64,000 nucleotides of DNA from Aliarcobacter cryaerophilus (GTDB lineage: Bacteria; Campylobacterota; Campylobacteria; Campylobacterales; Arcobacteraceae), in NCBI RefSeq assembly GCF_014352935.1, contig NZ_CP060694.1, positions 434,001 through 498,000 on the forward strand, in the 5' to 3' direction. Under the pieces are notes generated by a model that worked only from the letters and a program-made list of their open reading frames with translations, did no database searches and was not told the DNA's origin. Every line of letters begins with the position of its first letter. The stretch's first letter is position 1. Of this stretch, positions 53,959-61,316 are shown in pieces. Position numbers and translations under genes: made by a program.

Positions 53959-54315
53959 ATGAACATAGAACAAATAAAACAAAGAATACAAAAGTTTAGT
54001 GATGATAGAAATTGGGATGAATTTCACAATCCTAAAAATCTAGTTATGGCATTAAATGGCGAAGTAGGTGAGCTAAATGAGATTTTCCAATGGCTAAATT
54101 TTGAAGAGTGTATGAACTTACCTGATGATGTAAAAGAGCATACAAAAGAGGAGATTGCAGATATTGCTATTTATCTTATAAGAATTTGTATGAAGCTAGA
54201 TATAGACCTCGAAAAAGCGATATTAAACAAAATGACTAAAAATGAAGCTAAATATCCAATTGAGACATCTCAAGATGGAAGTAAAAAATATAGTAAGAGT
54301 AGGGAAAATAGATAA
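53959..54315 (+). CDS. MazG-like nucleotide pyrophosphohydrolase
   Basis: 118 residues from MNIEQIKQRIQKF. The MazG-type all-alpha fold has metal-binding ExxE (GEVGELNEIFQW) and ExxD (EEIADIAIYLIRI) motifs. Single-domain relatives such as dCTPase-like enzymes hydrolyse non-canonical or excess nucleoside triphosphates. The start at 53959 places GGAAGA about 8 bases upstream; the alternative ATG at 53950 is too close to it. It lies 1 base after the nuclease gene and directly before hypE. Confidence 0.85.
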   Translation: MNIEQIKQRIQKFSDDRNWDEFHNPKNLVMALNGEVGELNEIFQWLNFEECMNLPDDVKEHTKEEIADIAIYLIRICMKLDIDLEKAILNKMTKNEAKYPIETSQDGSKKYSKSRENR

Positions 54316-55314
54316 ATGACAAAAACAATAACACTAGCACACGGTAACGGAGGTGCAGAGAACAATGAGCTTATAACAAAGGTATTTTATAATGCTTTTA
54401 AAAATGAGATTTTAGAAAAAAGTGAAGATGCCGCACTTATAGAAAATGGAAAGCTAGCATTTAGTACAGACTCTTTTACAGTTAGTCCTCTTTTTTTTAA
54501 TGGAGCAAATATAGGAAAACTTGCTATTTGTGGAACTTGCAACGATTTAGCAATGATGGGAGCAAAGCCAAAATATCTTACTTGTTCAGTTATTATAGAA
54601 GAAGGATTTGAAGTAGAACAGCTTGAAATTATCGTAAACTCTATGAAAGAAGAGTTAGTAAAAAATGAAGCGATAATCGTAAGTGGAGATACAAAAGTAG
54701 TACCACGTGGTGCAGTTGATAAAATATTTATAAATACAACTGGAATTGGAGAAATTCTTTATGGAGGAATTAGCTCAAACAATATTACTCAAGATGACTT
54801 AATTCTTGTTAGCCGTGACATTGGAGCTCATGGAGCTACGATATTTACTGCACGAGAGGGTATGGATATGCACTCAAATTTAAAAAGTGATTGTAACTCT
54901 TTATATCCTTTAGTAAAAGCTTTGATAGATAGTGGTGTTAAAATAACAGCTTTAAGAGATGCTACAAGAGGAGGAGTTAGTGCTGTATTAAATGAGTGGG
55001 CGAAGCAATCAAATATTTGTATAGAGGTGGAAGAAGAGAATATTCCAGTTAGTGATGAGGTAAAAGGAATTTGTGAAATGCTTGGTTTTGAAGCAACAAA
55101 TTTAGCAAATGAGGGAACATTTTTACTCGCAATTCCTAAAAATGACGCTAGCCGTGCAATAGAGGTTTTACATACTTTTCCTGAAGCTTCAAACGCTTCT
55201 ATTATTGGAAAAGTAACTGCTCAATATCCACAAAAAGTTATTTTAAATAGTTCTTGGGGAACAAAAAGATTTTTAGATACACCAACTGGTGAACTACTTC
55301 CAAGGATTTGTTAA
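54316..55314 (+). CDS. hypE: Carbamoyl dehydratase HypE
   Basis: 332 residues of the PurM/SelD-like fold. It converts the carbamoyl group on its C-terminal Cys to cyanide for the Fe centre. AHGNGGAENNELI, FSTDSFTVSPLFF, GTCNDLAMMGA and DATRGGVSAVLNE are conserved, and the protein ends PRIC with the catalytic terminal cysteine intact. It starts immediately after the MazG-like gene's stop. Confidence 0.97.
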   Translation: MTKTITLAHGNGGAENNELITKVFYNAFKNEILEKSEDAALIENGKLAFSTDSFTVSPLFFNGANIGKLAICGTCNDLAMMGAKPKYLTCSVIIEEGFEVEQLEIIVNSMKEELVKNEAIIVSGDTKVVPRGAVDKIFINTTGIGEILYGGISSNNITQDDLILVSRDIGAHGATIFTAREGMDMHSNLKSDCNSLYPLVKALIDSGVKITALRDATRGGVSAVLNEWAKQSNICIEVEEENIPVSDEVKGICEMLGFEATNLANEGTFLLAIPKNDASRAIEVLHTFPEASNASIIGKVTAQYPQKVILNSSWGTKRFLDTPTGELLPRIC

Positions 55315-55357
55315 TTGGTTCCTTTAATAAATGGAACATTTTTAAAGGAGAAATTTT

Positions 55358-55699
55358 ATGCATGAGTATTCTATAGTTCAATCTTTATTAGAGAGTTGCG
55401 AAGAACACGCAAAGTCAAATGATGCAAAAAAAGTTACAAAAGTAGTTGTTAAAATTGGAGTTTTAAGTGGAGTTGAACCAGAGCTTCTTCAAACAGCATT
55501 TGATACATTTAAAGAACAAACAGTTTGTAATGATGCACAATTTATAATAAATGTTCAACAAATAGAGATTTTATGTAATCAATGTAATAGTAGTTCAACT
55601 TTACAAAAACATGAGTTTGCCTGCCCAAAATGCGAAAGTGTTGATTTAAAAGTAACAGATGGTGAAGATATGTATCTTATGAGTTTAGAATTTGAATAA
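55358..55699 (+). CDS. hypA: Hydrogenase nickel incorporation protein HypA
   Basis: 113 residues. MHEYSIVQSLLESC carries the N-terminal nickel-binding His2-Glu3. The zinc site uses CNQCNSSS and CPKCESVD. It delivers nickel to the large subunit with HypB. The ribosome site is AAAGGAG, and a short GTTCC/GGAAC hairpin lies between hypE and hypA. Confidence 0.96.
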   Translation: MHEYSIVQSLLESCEEHAKSNDAKKVTKVVVKIGVLSGVEPELLQTAFDTFKEQTVCNDAQFIINVQQIEILCNQCNSSSTLQKHEFACPKCESVDLKVTDGEDMYLMSLEFE

Positions 55700-55737
55700 T
55701 ATGGTTCCAAATTTATATAAGAAATAGTAAATTTTAC

Positions 55738-55764
55738 TTTACATAAACAAAAGATAATTATAAT
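55738..55764 (+). promoter_or_regulatory. Candidate promoter of the nickel transporter operon
   Basis: TTTACA (55738-55743) and TATAAT (55759-55764), separated by only 15 bases. The -10 box is strong, the spacing suboptimal. A regulator site for NikR was not identified. Confidence 0.4.
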
Positions 55765-55790
55765 TTCACAAAATTAAACAAGGAATTTTT

Positions 55791-56516
55791 ATGAAAAAAG
55801 TAATTTCAGCTTTAGCATTAACAGCTCTTTTTGCAAATGCACATTTTTTAACTCTTCTTCCAACTAGTGATAATATTGAAGATAAAAAAGATTCAAATAT
55901 CAAAATAGATGCTATGTTTATTCACCCTTTTGAACAAAGTGGTATGAATATGGAGAAACCAAAAGGTATTTTTGTAAATAACAGTAAAAACTCTTTACCT
56001 TTAAAAGAGACAAAAAAGTTTGAACACAAAGCTTGGGAAACTTCATATTCAATAGATAAACCAGCAGTTTATAAGTTTTTTGTACAACCAGAGCCTTATT
56101 TTGAAGAGTCAGAAGGTTTATTTATAAGCCATGTTCCAAAAGTGATAGTTAGTGCTTTTGGTGTTGAAGATGGATGGGATGAGCCAATTGGTTTAAAATA
56201 TGAGATAGTTCCACTTACAAAACCTTTTGGACTTTATGCTGGAAATATTTTTCAAGGTGTAGTTTTAAAAGATGGAAAACCACAAGCAAATGTTGAAGTA
56301 GAAGTTGAGCTTTATAATGAGTTTGATTTAAAAGCTCCAACATCTTCACATATTACTCAAAGTATAAAAACTGATAAAAATGGAGTTTTCTCTTTTGTGA
56401 TGAATCATAAAGGTTGGTGGGGATTTGCAGCACTAATTGAAGAGGGAGAAAAAGAGCTAAATGGTAAAAAATACCCTATTGAAAACGGTGCTTTACTTTG
56501 GTTAAAAGCTTACTAA
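55791..56516 (+). CDS. nikK: Periplasmic nickel-transport component NikK (DUF4198)
   Basis: 241 residues. The signal peptide ends NAHF, so the mature protein would begin at or near His, as in metal-binding NikK/DUF4198 proteins. Beta-rich body with FIHPFEQSGMNM and GWWGFAAL. In NikKMLQO-type ECF importers this soluble component is thought to pass nickel to NikM. It is 2 bases from nikM. Confidence 0.85.
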   Translation: MKKVISALALTALFANAHFLTLLPTSDNIEDKKDSNIKIDAMFIHPFEQSGMNMEKPKGIFVNNSKNSLPLKETKKFEHKAWETSYSIDKPAVYKFFVQPEPYFEESEGLFISHVPKVIVSAFGVEDGWDEPIGLKYEIVPLTKPFGLYAGNIFQGVVLKDGKPQANVEVEVELYNEFDLKAPTSSHITQSIKTDKNGVFSFVMNHKGWWGFAALIEEGEKELNGKKYPIENGALLWLKAY

Positions 56517-56517
56517 A

Positions 56518-57120
56518 ATGCATATTAGTGATGGTGTTTTAAGTTTAGAAGTTACAGTAGTTTCGACTATTGTAGCTTTTGGTTTTTTTGCTTACTCTTT
56601 TAGAAGTTTAAATAATGAAAAGATAGTTTTAGCATCGGCATTTAGTGCTCTTTTTTTTGTAGCTTCATTTATTCATATACCATTTGGACCAACACAAATT
56701 CATCTCATGCTTTTAGGATTTATTGGAGTATTTTTAGGAAGTGTTGCAATATTTTCTATATCTTTAGCACTTATTTTACAAGCTTTACTTTTAGGATTTG
56801 GTGGAGTTAGCTCTATAGGAGTAAATGTTTTGATTATGGGATTAGCTTCATATTTAGTATATATTATTTTCAAATTAAATTTTTTTAAAGCTTTAAATGA
56901 AAAAGTAAAGTTTTTTTTAATTGGATTTAGTGGAGTTTTTATATCTACTTTTATTTTATTTTTACATCTTATAATTTCAAAAGATGAGTATGAAAAACTC
57001 TCTTATACTATTATTTTTGCAAATATACCTACTATGATTTTAGAAGGTTTAGTTACACTATTTTTATTTTTATATATTAAAAAAACAATGCCTAGTTTAT
57101 TAAAAGGATTAAATATATGA
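56518..57120 (+). CDS. nikM: Nickel ECF transporter substrate-binding membrane subunit NikM
   Basis: 200 residues of the CbiM/NikM family. The start MHISDGVLS supplies the N-terminal metal-binding His2. IHIPFGPTQIHLMLLG is the conserved second metal-binding segment. Six or so membrane helices. It overlaps nikL by 4 bases. Confidence 0.93.
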   Translation: MHISDGVLSLEVTVVSTIVAFGFFAYSFRSLNNEKIVLASAFSALFFVASFIHIPFGPTQIHLMLLGFIGVFLGSVAIFSISLALILQALLLGFGGVSSIGVNVLIMGLASYLVYIIFKLNFFKALNEKVKFFLIGFSGVFISTFILFLHLIISKDEYEKLSYTIIFANIPTMILEGLVTLFLFLYIKKTMPSLLKGLNI

Positions 57121-57599
57121 GATTTTTTTTAATTTTAGTTTTACCAATATTTTTATTTGCTCATAAAGTAAATCTATTTTTAGACTTAAAAGATAATAAT
57201 CTTTATATCAACTCATATTTTGCAAATGCTAAACCATGTATGAATTGTAAATTTAAAATAGAATCAAATGAAAAATTAGTTTTTGAGGATATTTTAGATG
57301 AAAAAGGTGAGTACAACTATAAAACATCTTTAAATGATTTAAAAGTTATTGTAGATGCTGGAAGTGGTCACACTGTAAGTAAAAAAATAAAACTTCAAGA
57401 GCAAAGAAATGAAGAAAAAATAGTACAAACAGAAAAAATAACTAAAGAGATAGAGCTATTATTAGAAGAAAATAGAGTACTTAAAAATCAAATAAATGTT
57501 TTAGAAGAGCAGTTAAACTACTTTGAAATTTTTAAAATAGTTTTTGGCTTACTTTTAATTGTTGTAATTTTTATAATTTTAAAAAGAGTTAAAAGTTGA
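57117..57599 (+). CDS. nikL: Nickel transporter accessory protein NikL-like
   Basis: 160 residues. A cleavable signal or N-terminal helix ends FAHK. A periplasmic beta domain contains ANAKPCMNCKFKI, a two-Cys motif. A coiled coil follows (residues about 105-135), then a C-terminal membrane helix (IVFGLLLIVVIFIIL). Its position between nikM and nikQ and its architecture fit NikL. It overlaps both neighbours. Confidence 0.78.
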   Translation: MRFFLILVLPIFLFAHKVNLFLDLKDNNLYINSYFANAKPCMNCKFKIESNEKLVFEDILDEKGEYNYKTSLNDLKVIVDAGSGHTVSKKIKLQEQRNEEKIVQTEKITKEIELLLEENRVLKNQINVLEEQLNYFEIFKIVFGLLLIVVIFIILKRVKS

Positions 57600-58240
57600 G
57601 TTTAAATCCAGCTATTTCTCTTTTAAGTGCTATTGTTTTTAGTTTGCTTTTAAGCTTTTCAAACTTAGAGATAATATTTTTTATTCCTGTGATTTTTTTG
57701 ATATTTTTAAATCTAAAATATATTTTAAAAATTTTGAAAAAACTACTATTATTAAACTTTTTTATAGTTTTTTTAGTACTTTTTTTCTATTTTGAAACAG
57801 ATTTTAATCAAGCTTTTAATCTATTTTTTAAGATAAATTTGATTATTTTATTTAATCTTTTATTGTTCTCTTCTTCAAATGGTTTTGATATTGTAAAGGG
57901 ATTTATGATACTAAGATTTCCACAAAAATTTATATCGGCTTTGTATTTTACAGTAAAACTTATTTTTGAACTAAATTTAGAATTAAAGAATATTAAATTA
58001 TCTTTGAAAGCTAGAAATTTTAAACCAAAAACAGATATATTTACTTATAAAACATATGGAAATATATTTGGAATACTATTTTTGAAGATGATTTTAAAAT
58101 CAAATAGTTTAAAAGAGACTCTTTTGCTTCGAGGTTTTAAAAATCAAATATTTTTAAATTATGATTCTAAAATATATTTATATGATATTGTGTTACTATT
58201 TTTGATTTTCTTTATTTTTGTCTTAAAGGTTTTTTTATGA
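57596..58240 (+). CDS. nikQ: Nickel ECF transporter T-component NikQ
   Basis: 214 residues, CbiQ-like. Four to five hydrophobic segments. The coupling-helix region is LKLSLKARNF and LLLRGFKN, the Ala-Arg-Gly-type motifs that contact the ATPase (here A-R-N and L-R-G). The TTG start overlaps the nikL stop in TTGA. Confidence 0.87.
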   Translation: MSLNPAISLLSAIVFSLLLSFSNLEIIFFIPVIFLIFLNLKYILKILKKLLLLNFFIVFLVLFFYFETDFNQAFNLFFKINLIILFNLLLFSSSNGFDIVKGFMILRFPQKFISALYFTVKLIFELNLELKNIKLSLKARNFKPKTDIFTYKTYGNIFGILFLKMILKSNSLKETLLLRGFKNQIFLNYDSKIYLYDIVLLFLIFFIFVLKVFL

Positions 58241-58872
58241 GTTGCTCACTAAATTTAAAAAATATTTCTTATGTAAAAGAAGAGAAACTATTATTTAAAG
58301 ATATAAATATTGATTTAGGACATAAAGAAAAAATTGCTATTGTTGGAGCAAATGGTGTTGGAAAATCAACACTTCTTAAAATTATGGCAGGATTAATTGA
58401 GCCCTCATCAGGTGAAATTGAAATATTTCATAATTTGATAAAAAACAAAAGAGATTTTGAAAAATATAGAGATGATATAGGATATTTACCACAAGATGTG
58501 AGTAGTTTTTTTCTTTGTATTACTGTGATTGAAGATATAATGTTTTCTTTGCAAACTTTAGGAATTGGAAAAAAAGAAGCATACGATAAAAGTAAAGAGA
58601 TATTGAAAAATCTTAATATATTACATTTAGAAAATAGAGTTATTTATGAGCTTAGTGGTGGTGAACAAAAAATTGTCGCACTTGCTTCAATTTTAGTAAA
58701 AGAGCCAAAAATCTTGCTCTTAGATGAACCAACAAATGCTTTAGATGAAGAGAGTGAAAATAGAATTTTAGATATTTTAAGCAAAATAGATAAGTCTATG
58801 ATAATTGTTTCTCATCACAAATCTTTCATTGAAAAAATAGTATCAAAAATTTATAATTTAAGTTCTTTATAA
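58237..58872 (+). CDS. nikO: Nickel ECF transporter ATPase NikO
   Basis: 211 residues. Walker A is GANGVGKST, Q-loop LPQDVSSF, signature ELSGGEQK, Walker B ILLLDEP and the switch His VSHH. At this length it is the short CbiO type. It powers import through NikMQ. It is convergent with the response-regulator gene, 5 bases away, with no obvious terminator between. Confidence 0.94.
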   Translation: MSCSLNLKNISYVKEEKLLFKDINIDLGHKEKIAIVGANGVGKSTLLKIMAGLIEPSSGEIEIFHNLIKNKRDFEKYRDDIGYLPQDVSSFFLCITVIEDIMFSLQTLGIGKKEAYDKSKEILKNLNILHLENRVIYELSGGEQKIVALASILVKEPKILLLDEPTNALDEESENRILDILSKIDKSMIIVSHHKSFIEKIVSKIYNLSSL

Positions 58873-58877
58873 TTAAA

Positions 58878-59564
58878 TTATTTAATCTTGATTATATACC
58901 CCAAATCTTTAATTGTAGCAATAGTATCTGTATCAATTTTTTTTCTAAGTCTATAAACCATATTTCTAAGAGTATTTTCATCTACACTAGCTTTAAAAAC
59001 ACTATTTTCTATTATATTTTTTGAAATTAAATGATTTGGTTTTTCTAAAAGAAGTTCTAAAAATAAAACCTCATTTTTTGTAAGAGTAATTTTTTCACCA
59101 TTTTTTATAATATTTTTATCAACAAATGAGTAGTAGATATTTTCATCTAGTTTTATTTGTAGTAAGTTATTTTCTTCCATATATTTAATTATATTTTCAA
59201 AAACTTTTATTAAATCATCATATAAAATAGGCTTTTCAATATATTTAATAAGATTTAATTCAATAGCATTAAGAAGTTTCTCTTTATCTGTATATGCACT
59301 TGTAATTAAAATTGGAATTTTTTTATCTTTTTCCCTAACAATTTTTGCAGTTTCATATCCATTTAAATTTGGCATCACATAATCTAAAATTAAAATATCG
59401 ATTTTTTTATTATTGTAATTTTCAATAGCCTCTTTTCCATCATTTGCAATAACTACATCTTTGAAAAACATTTTTAAAATTCTTGAGATGCTATCTTGAA
59501 TTACTAAATCATCTTCAGCATAAAGAACTGTTAATGATTTTAAAATAGTTAAATTTTTGAACAA
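58878..59564 (-). CDS. OmpR-type response regulator
   Basis: 228 residues. The receiver domain has the acidic pair in YAEDD, the phospho-acceptor D61 in ILDYVMPNLNG, and the conserved Lys110 in EKP. The C-terminal winged helix (LTKNEVLFLELLLE, VDENTLRNMVYRLRKKI) binds DNA. It is 47 bases downstream of the kinase gene on the same strand and is presumably its partner. Targets are unknown. Confidence 0.93.
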   Translation of the reverse strand: MFKNLTILKSLTVLYAEDDLVIQDSISRILKMFFKDVVIANDGKEAIENYNNKKIDILILDYVMPNLNGYETAKIVREKDKKIPILITSAYTDKEKLLNAIELNLIKYIEKPILYDDLIKVFENIIKYMEENNLLQIKLDENIYYSFVDKNIIKNGEKITLTKNEVLFLELLLEKPNHLISKNIIENSVFKASVDENTLRNMVYRLRKKIDTDTIATIKDLGYIIKIK

Positions 59565-59611
59565 GGTTTTTTCCTCTTAATAAAATTTTGAAATAATAAT
59601 ATATTTTTCTA

Positions 59612-61177
59612 CTATTTTTTATAAAATACTATTTTTATACCATTTTGAATATTTTCAACACTAAAAAACCAGCTACTTTTTTCTAAAATTTTTTTAGTCA
59701 TTTTAAGTCCTAATCCCTCTTGTTGATTGTTTTTAATCTCTTTTATAGTTTTTTCTTCTAATCCTTTGCAGTTATCTATGTAGATAATACTATTTTCGTT
59801 TATAGTTATCTTTACATTTGGATTAGTTATATTATGATTTTTTGATGCTTTTATTGTGTTTGTTATTAAATTGAGCCAAATATGCATCCATTCATTGTCA
59901 TTTGCTACTATTTTAAGATTAAAATTTTCTATAATTTCAATATTTAAATTTGAATTTTTTATTTCAATATCTATTAGTTTTAATACATTTTCTATATTTT
60001 CTTTAATTTGAAACTCTTTATGATTTTTTTCCTCTTTGTAATATCCCAAAAAAGTATTCATAGTTTCAACCATAAATTTTATAGAATTTTCTGTATCTTT
60101 AAGCCTTTGATAAAAATCGCTATTTTTCTGTAAATCTTTATTTAATTGATACATTAAAATCATCTCTAAATTTAAAGATGATATTTGAGCTAATCCATTT
60201 CTCCATTGGTGTGAAATATTTCCCAAAAGCTCTCCTATTTGAGCTCTTCTTTTTTGCTCCATTAGTTTTGTTTGTTGTTGTTCATTTTTTTTGAGTTCTA
60301 TTTTTACTTTTTTGTTTAAAAGATAGTTCCATAATAAAATTATTAGAATAATTATTATAAATATCCCTAATACCCAAAAAGCAGTAGTAAGAGTGGTTGT
60401 TTTATTTACAACAACTGTAACATATTTATTTACAATATTATCAACATCTTGTTTGCTTATTTTTACAATTGCTTTATTTAAAATATCTTTTAAAATAGGT
60501 TCATCTTTTCGTACACCAATTCTAAGATAGTTCTCATAATCTTTTGGTTCACCAACAATTTTGAGATTAAATAATCCATTTTTCTTAATAGTATAAGCTG
60601 TAATTATCAAAGAACGCAAAGTTAAATCAGCTTTATACTCTTCGACAAGTTTAAAAGCTTCATCCTCTGTTGATGTTGGAATAATTGTTAGATTTGGAAA
60701 ATCATTTGCAAATCTTTCACTCATAGCAGTTTGTCTAGGAAGTGCAATAGATAAATTCTCTTTTGAAATATCTTCTATATATTTTCTTTCAGCTCTTCCT
60801 ACAAGTACATTTTGATCAGTAAAAATAGGTTTTGTAAAAACTAACCACTCTTTTCTTTTGGAAGTTTCATTTAAGAAGCTTAAAATATCACACTCTCGTT
60901 TTTTTGATAATTCTATAGTTTCATCCCAAGTTTTTGTTGGTATTAGCTCTATATTTAAATTTAATTTATCTTTGATTATTTTTATTAAATCTGCTGAAAT
61001 ACCTTCATGAATATTATCTTGATTAATTATTTCAAAAGGGAACCAATCTGGATCAACGCACATTTTTATAACTTTTTTCTTATTTAAGTACTCTTTTTCT
61101 TCTTCATTTAGTTCTATCTCATTTGAGAAAATAGAGCCTAAGAAAATAAAAATTAATAAAAATAACACTTTTTTCAT
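59612..61177 (-). CDS. Sensor histidine kinase with periplasmic solute-binding (SBP_bac_3) domain
   Basis: 521 residues. A signal-anchor or signal peptide opens the protein. A type 3 solute-binding domain follows (residues about 30-255: VKMCVDPDWFPFEI-type start, YIEKIS region, ISKQDVDNIVNKYV end). A membrane helix comes next (FWVLGIFIIIILIILLW). Then a coiled coil, H-box GNISHQWRNGLAQ, N-box WLNLITNTIKAS, and a G-box LGLKMTKKIL. The sensor domain suggests recognition of an amino acid or similar small molecule. It is divergent from the autotransporter gene at 61317. Confidence 0.92.
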   Translation of the reverse strand: MKKVLFLLIFIFLGSIFSNEIELNEEEKEYLNKKKVIKMCVDPDWFPFEIINQDNIHEGISADLIKIIKDKLNLNIELIPTKTWDETIELSKKRECDILSFLNETSKRKEWLVFTKPIFTDQNVLVGRAERKYIEDISKENLSIALPRQTAMSERFANDFPNLTIIPTSTEDEAFKLVEEYKADLTLRSLIITAYTIKKNGLFNLKIVGEPKDYENYLRIGVRKDEPILKDILNKAIVKISKQDVDNIVNKYVTVVVNKTTTLTTAFWVLGIFIIIILIILLWNYLLNKKVKIELKKNEQQQTKLMEQKRRAQIGELLGNISHQWRNGLAQISSLNLEMILMYQLNKDLQKNSDFYQRLKDTENSIKFMVETMNTFLGYYKEEKNHKEFQIKENIENVLKLIDIEIKNSNLNIEIIENFNLKIVANDNEWMHIWLNLITNTIKASKNHNITNPNVKITINENSIIYIDNCKGLEEKTIKEIKNNQQEGLGLKMTKKILEKSSWFFSVENIQNGIKIVFYKK

Positions 61178-61316
61178 TTTGTTCCAAAATTTTATTTATT
61201 TCGCATTTTACATAAATAAAATTAAAATAGAAAAATAATTAAAAAAGTTAGAAATATGATATTGAAATGATATTGGTTTTATATACTTACACAATTTTAT
61301 TTTTTGAGGAGAAAAA

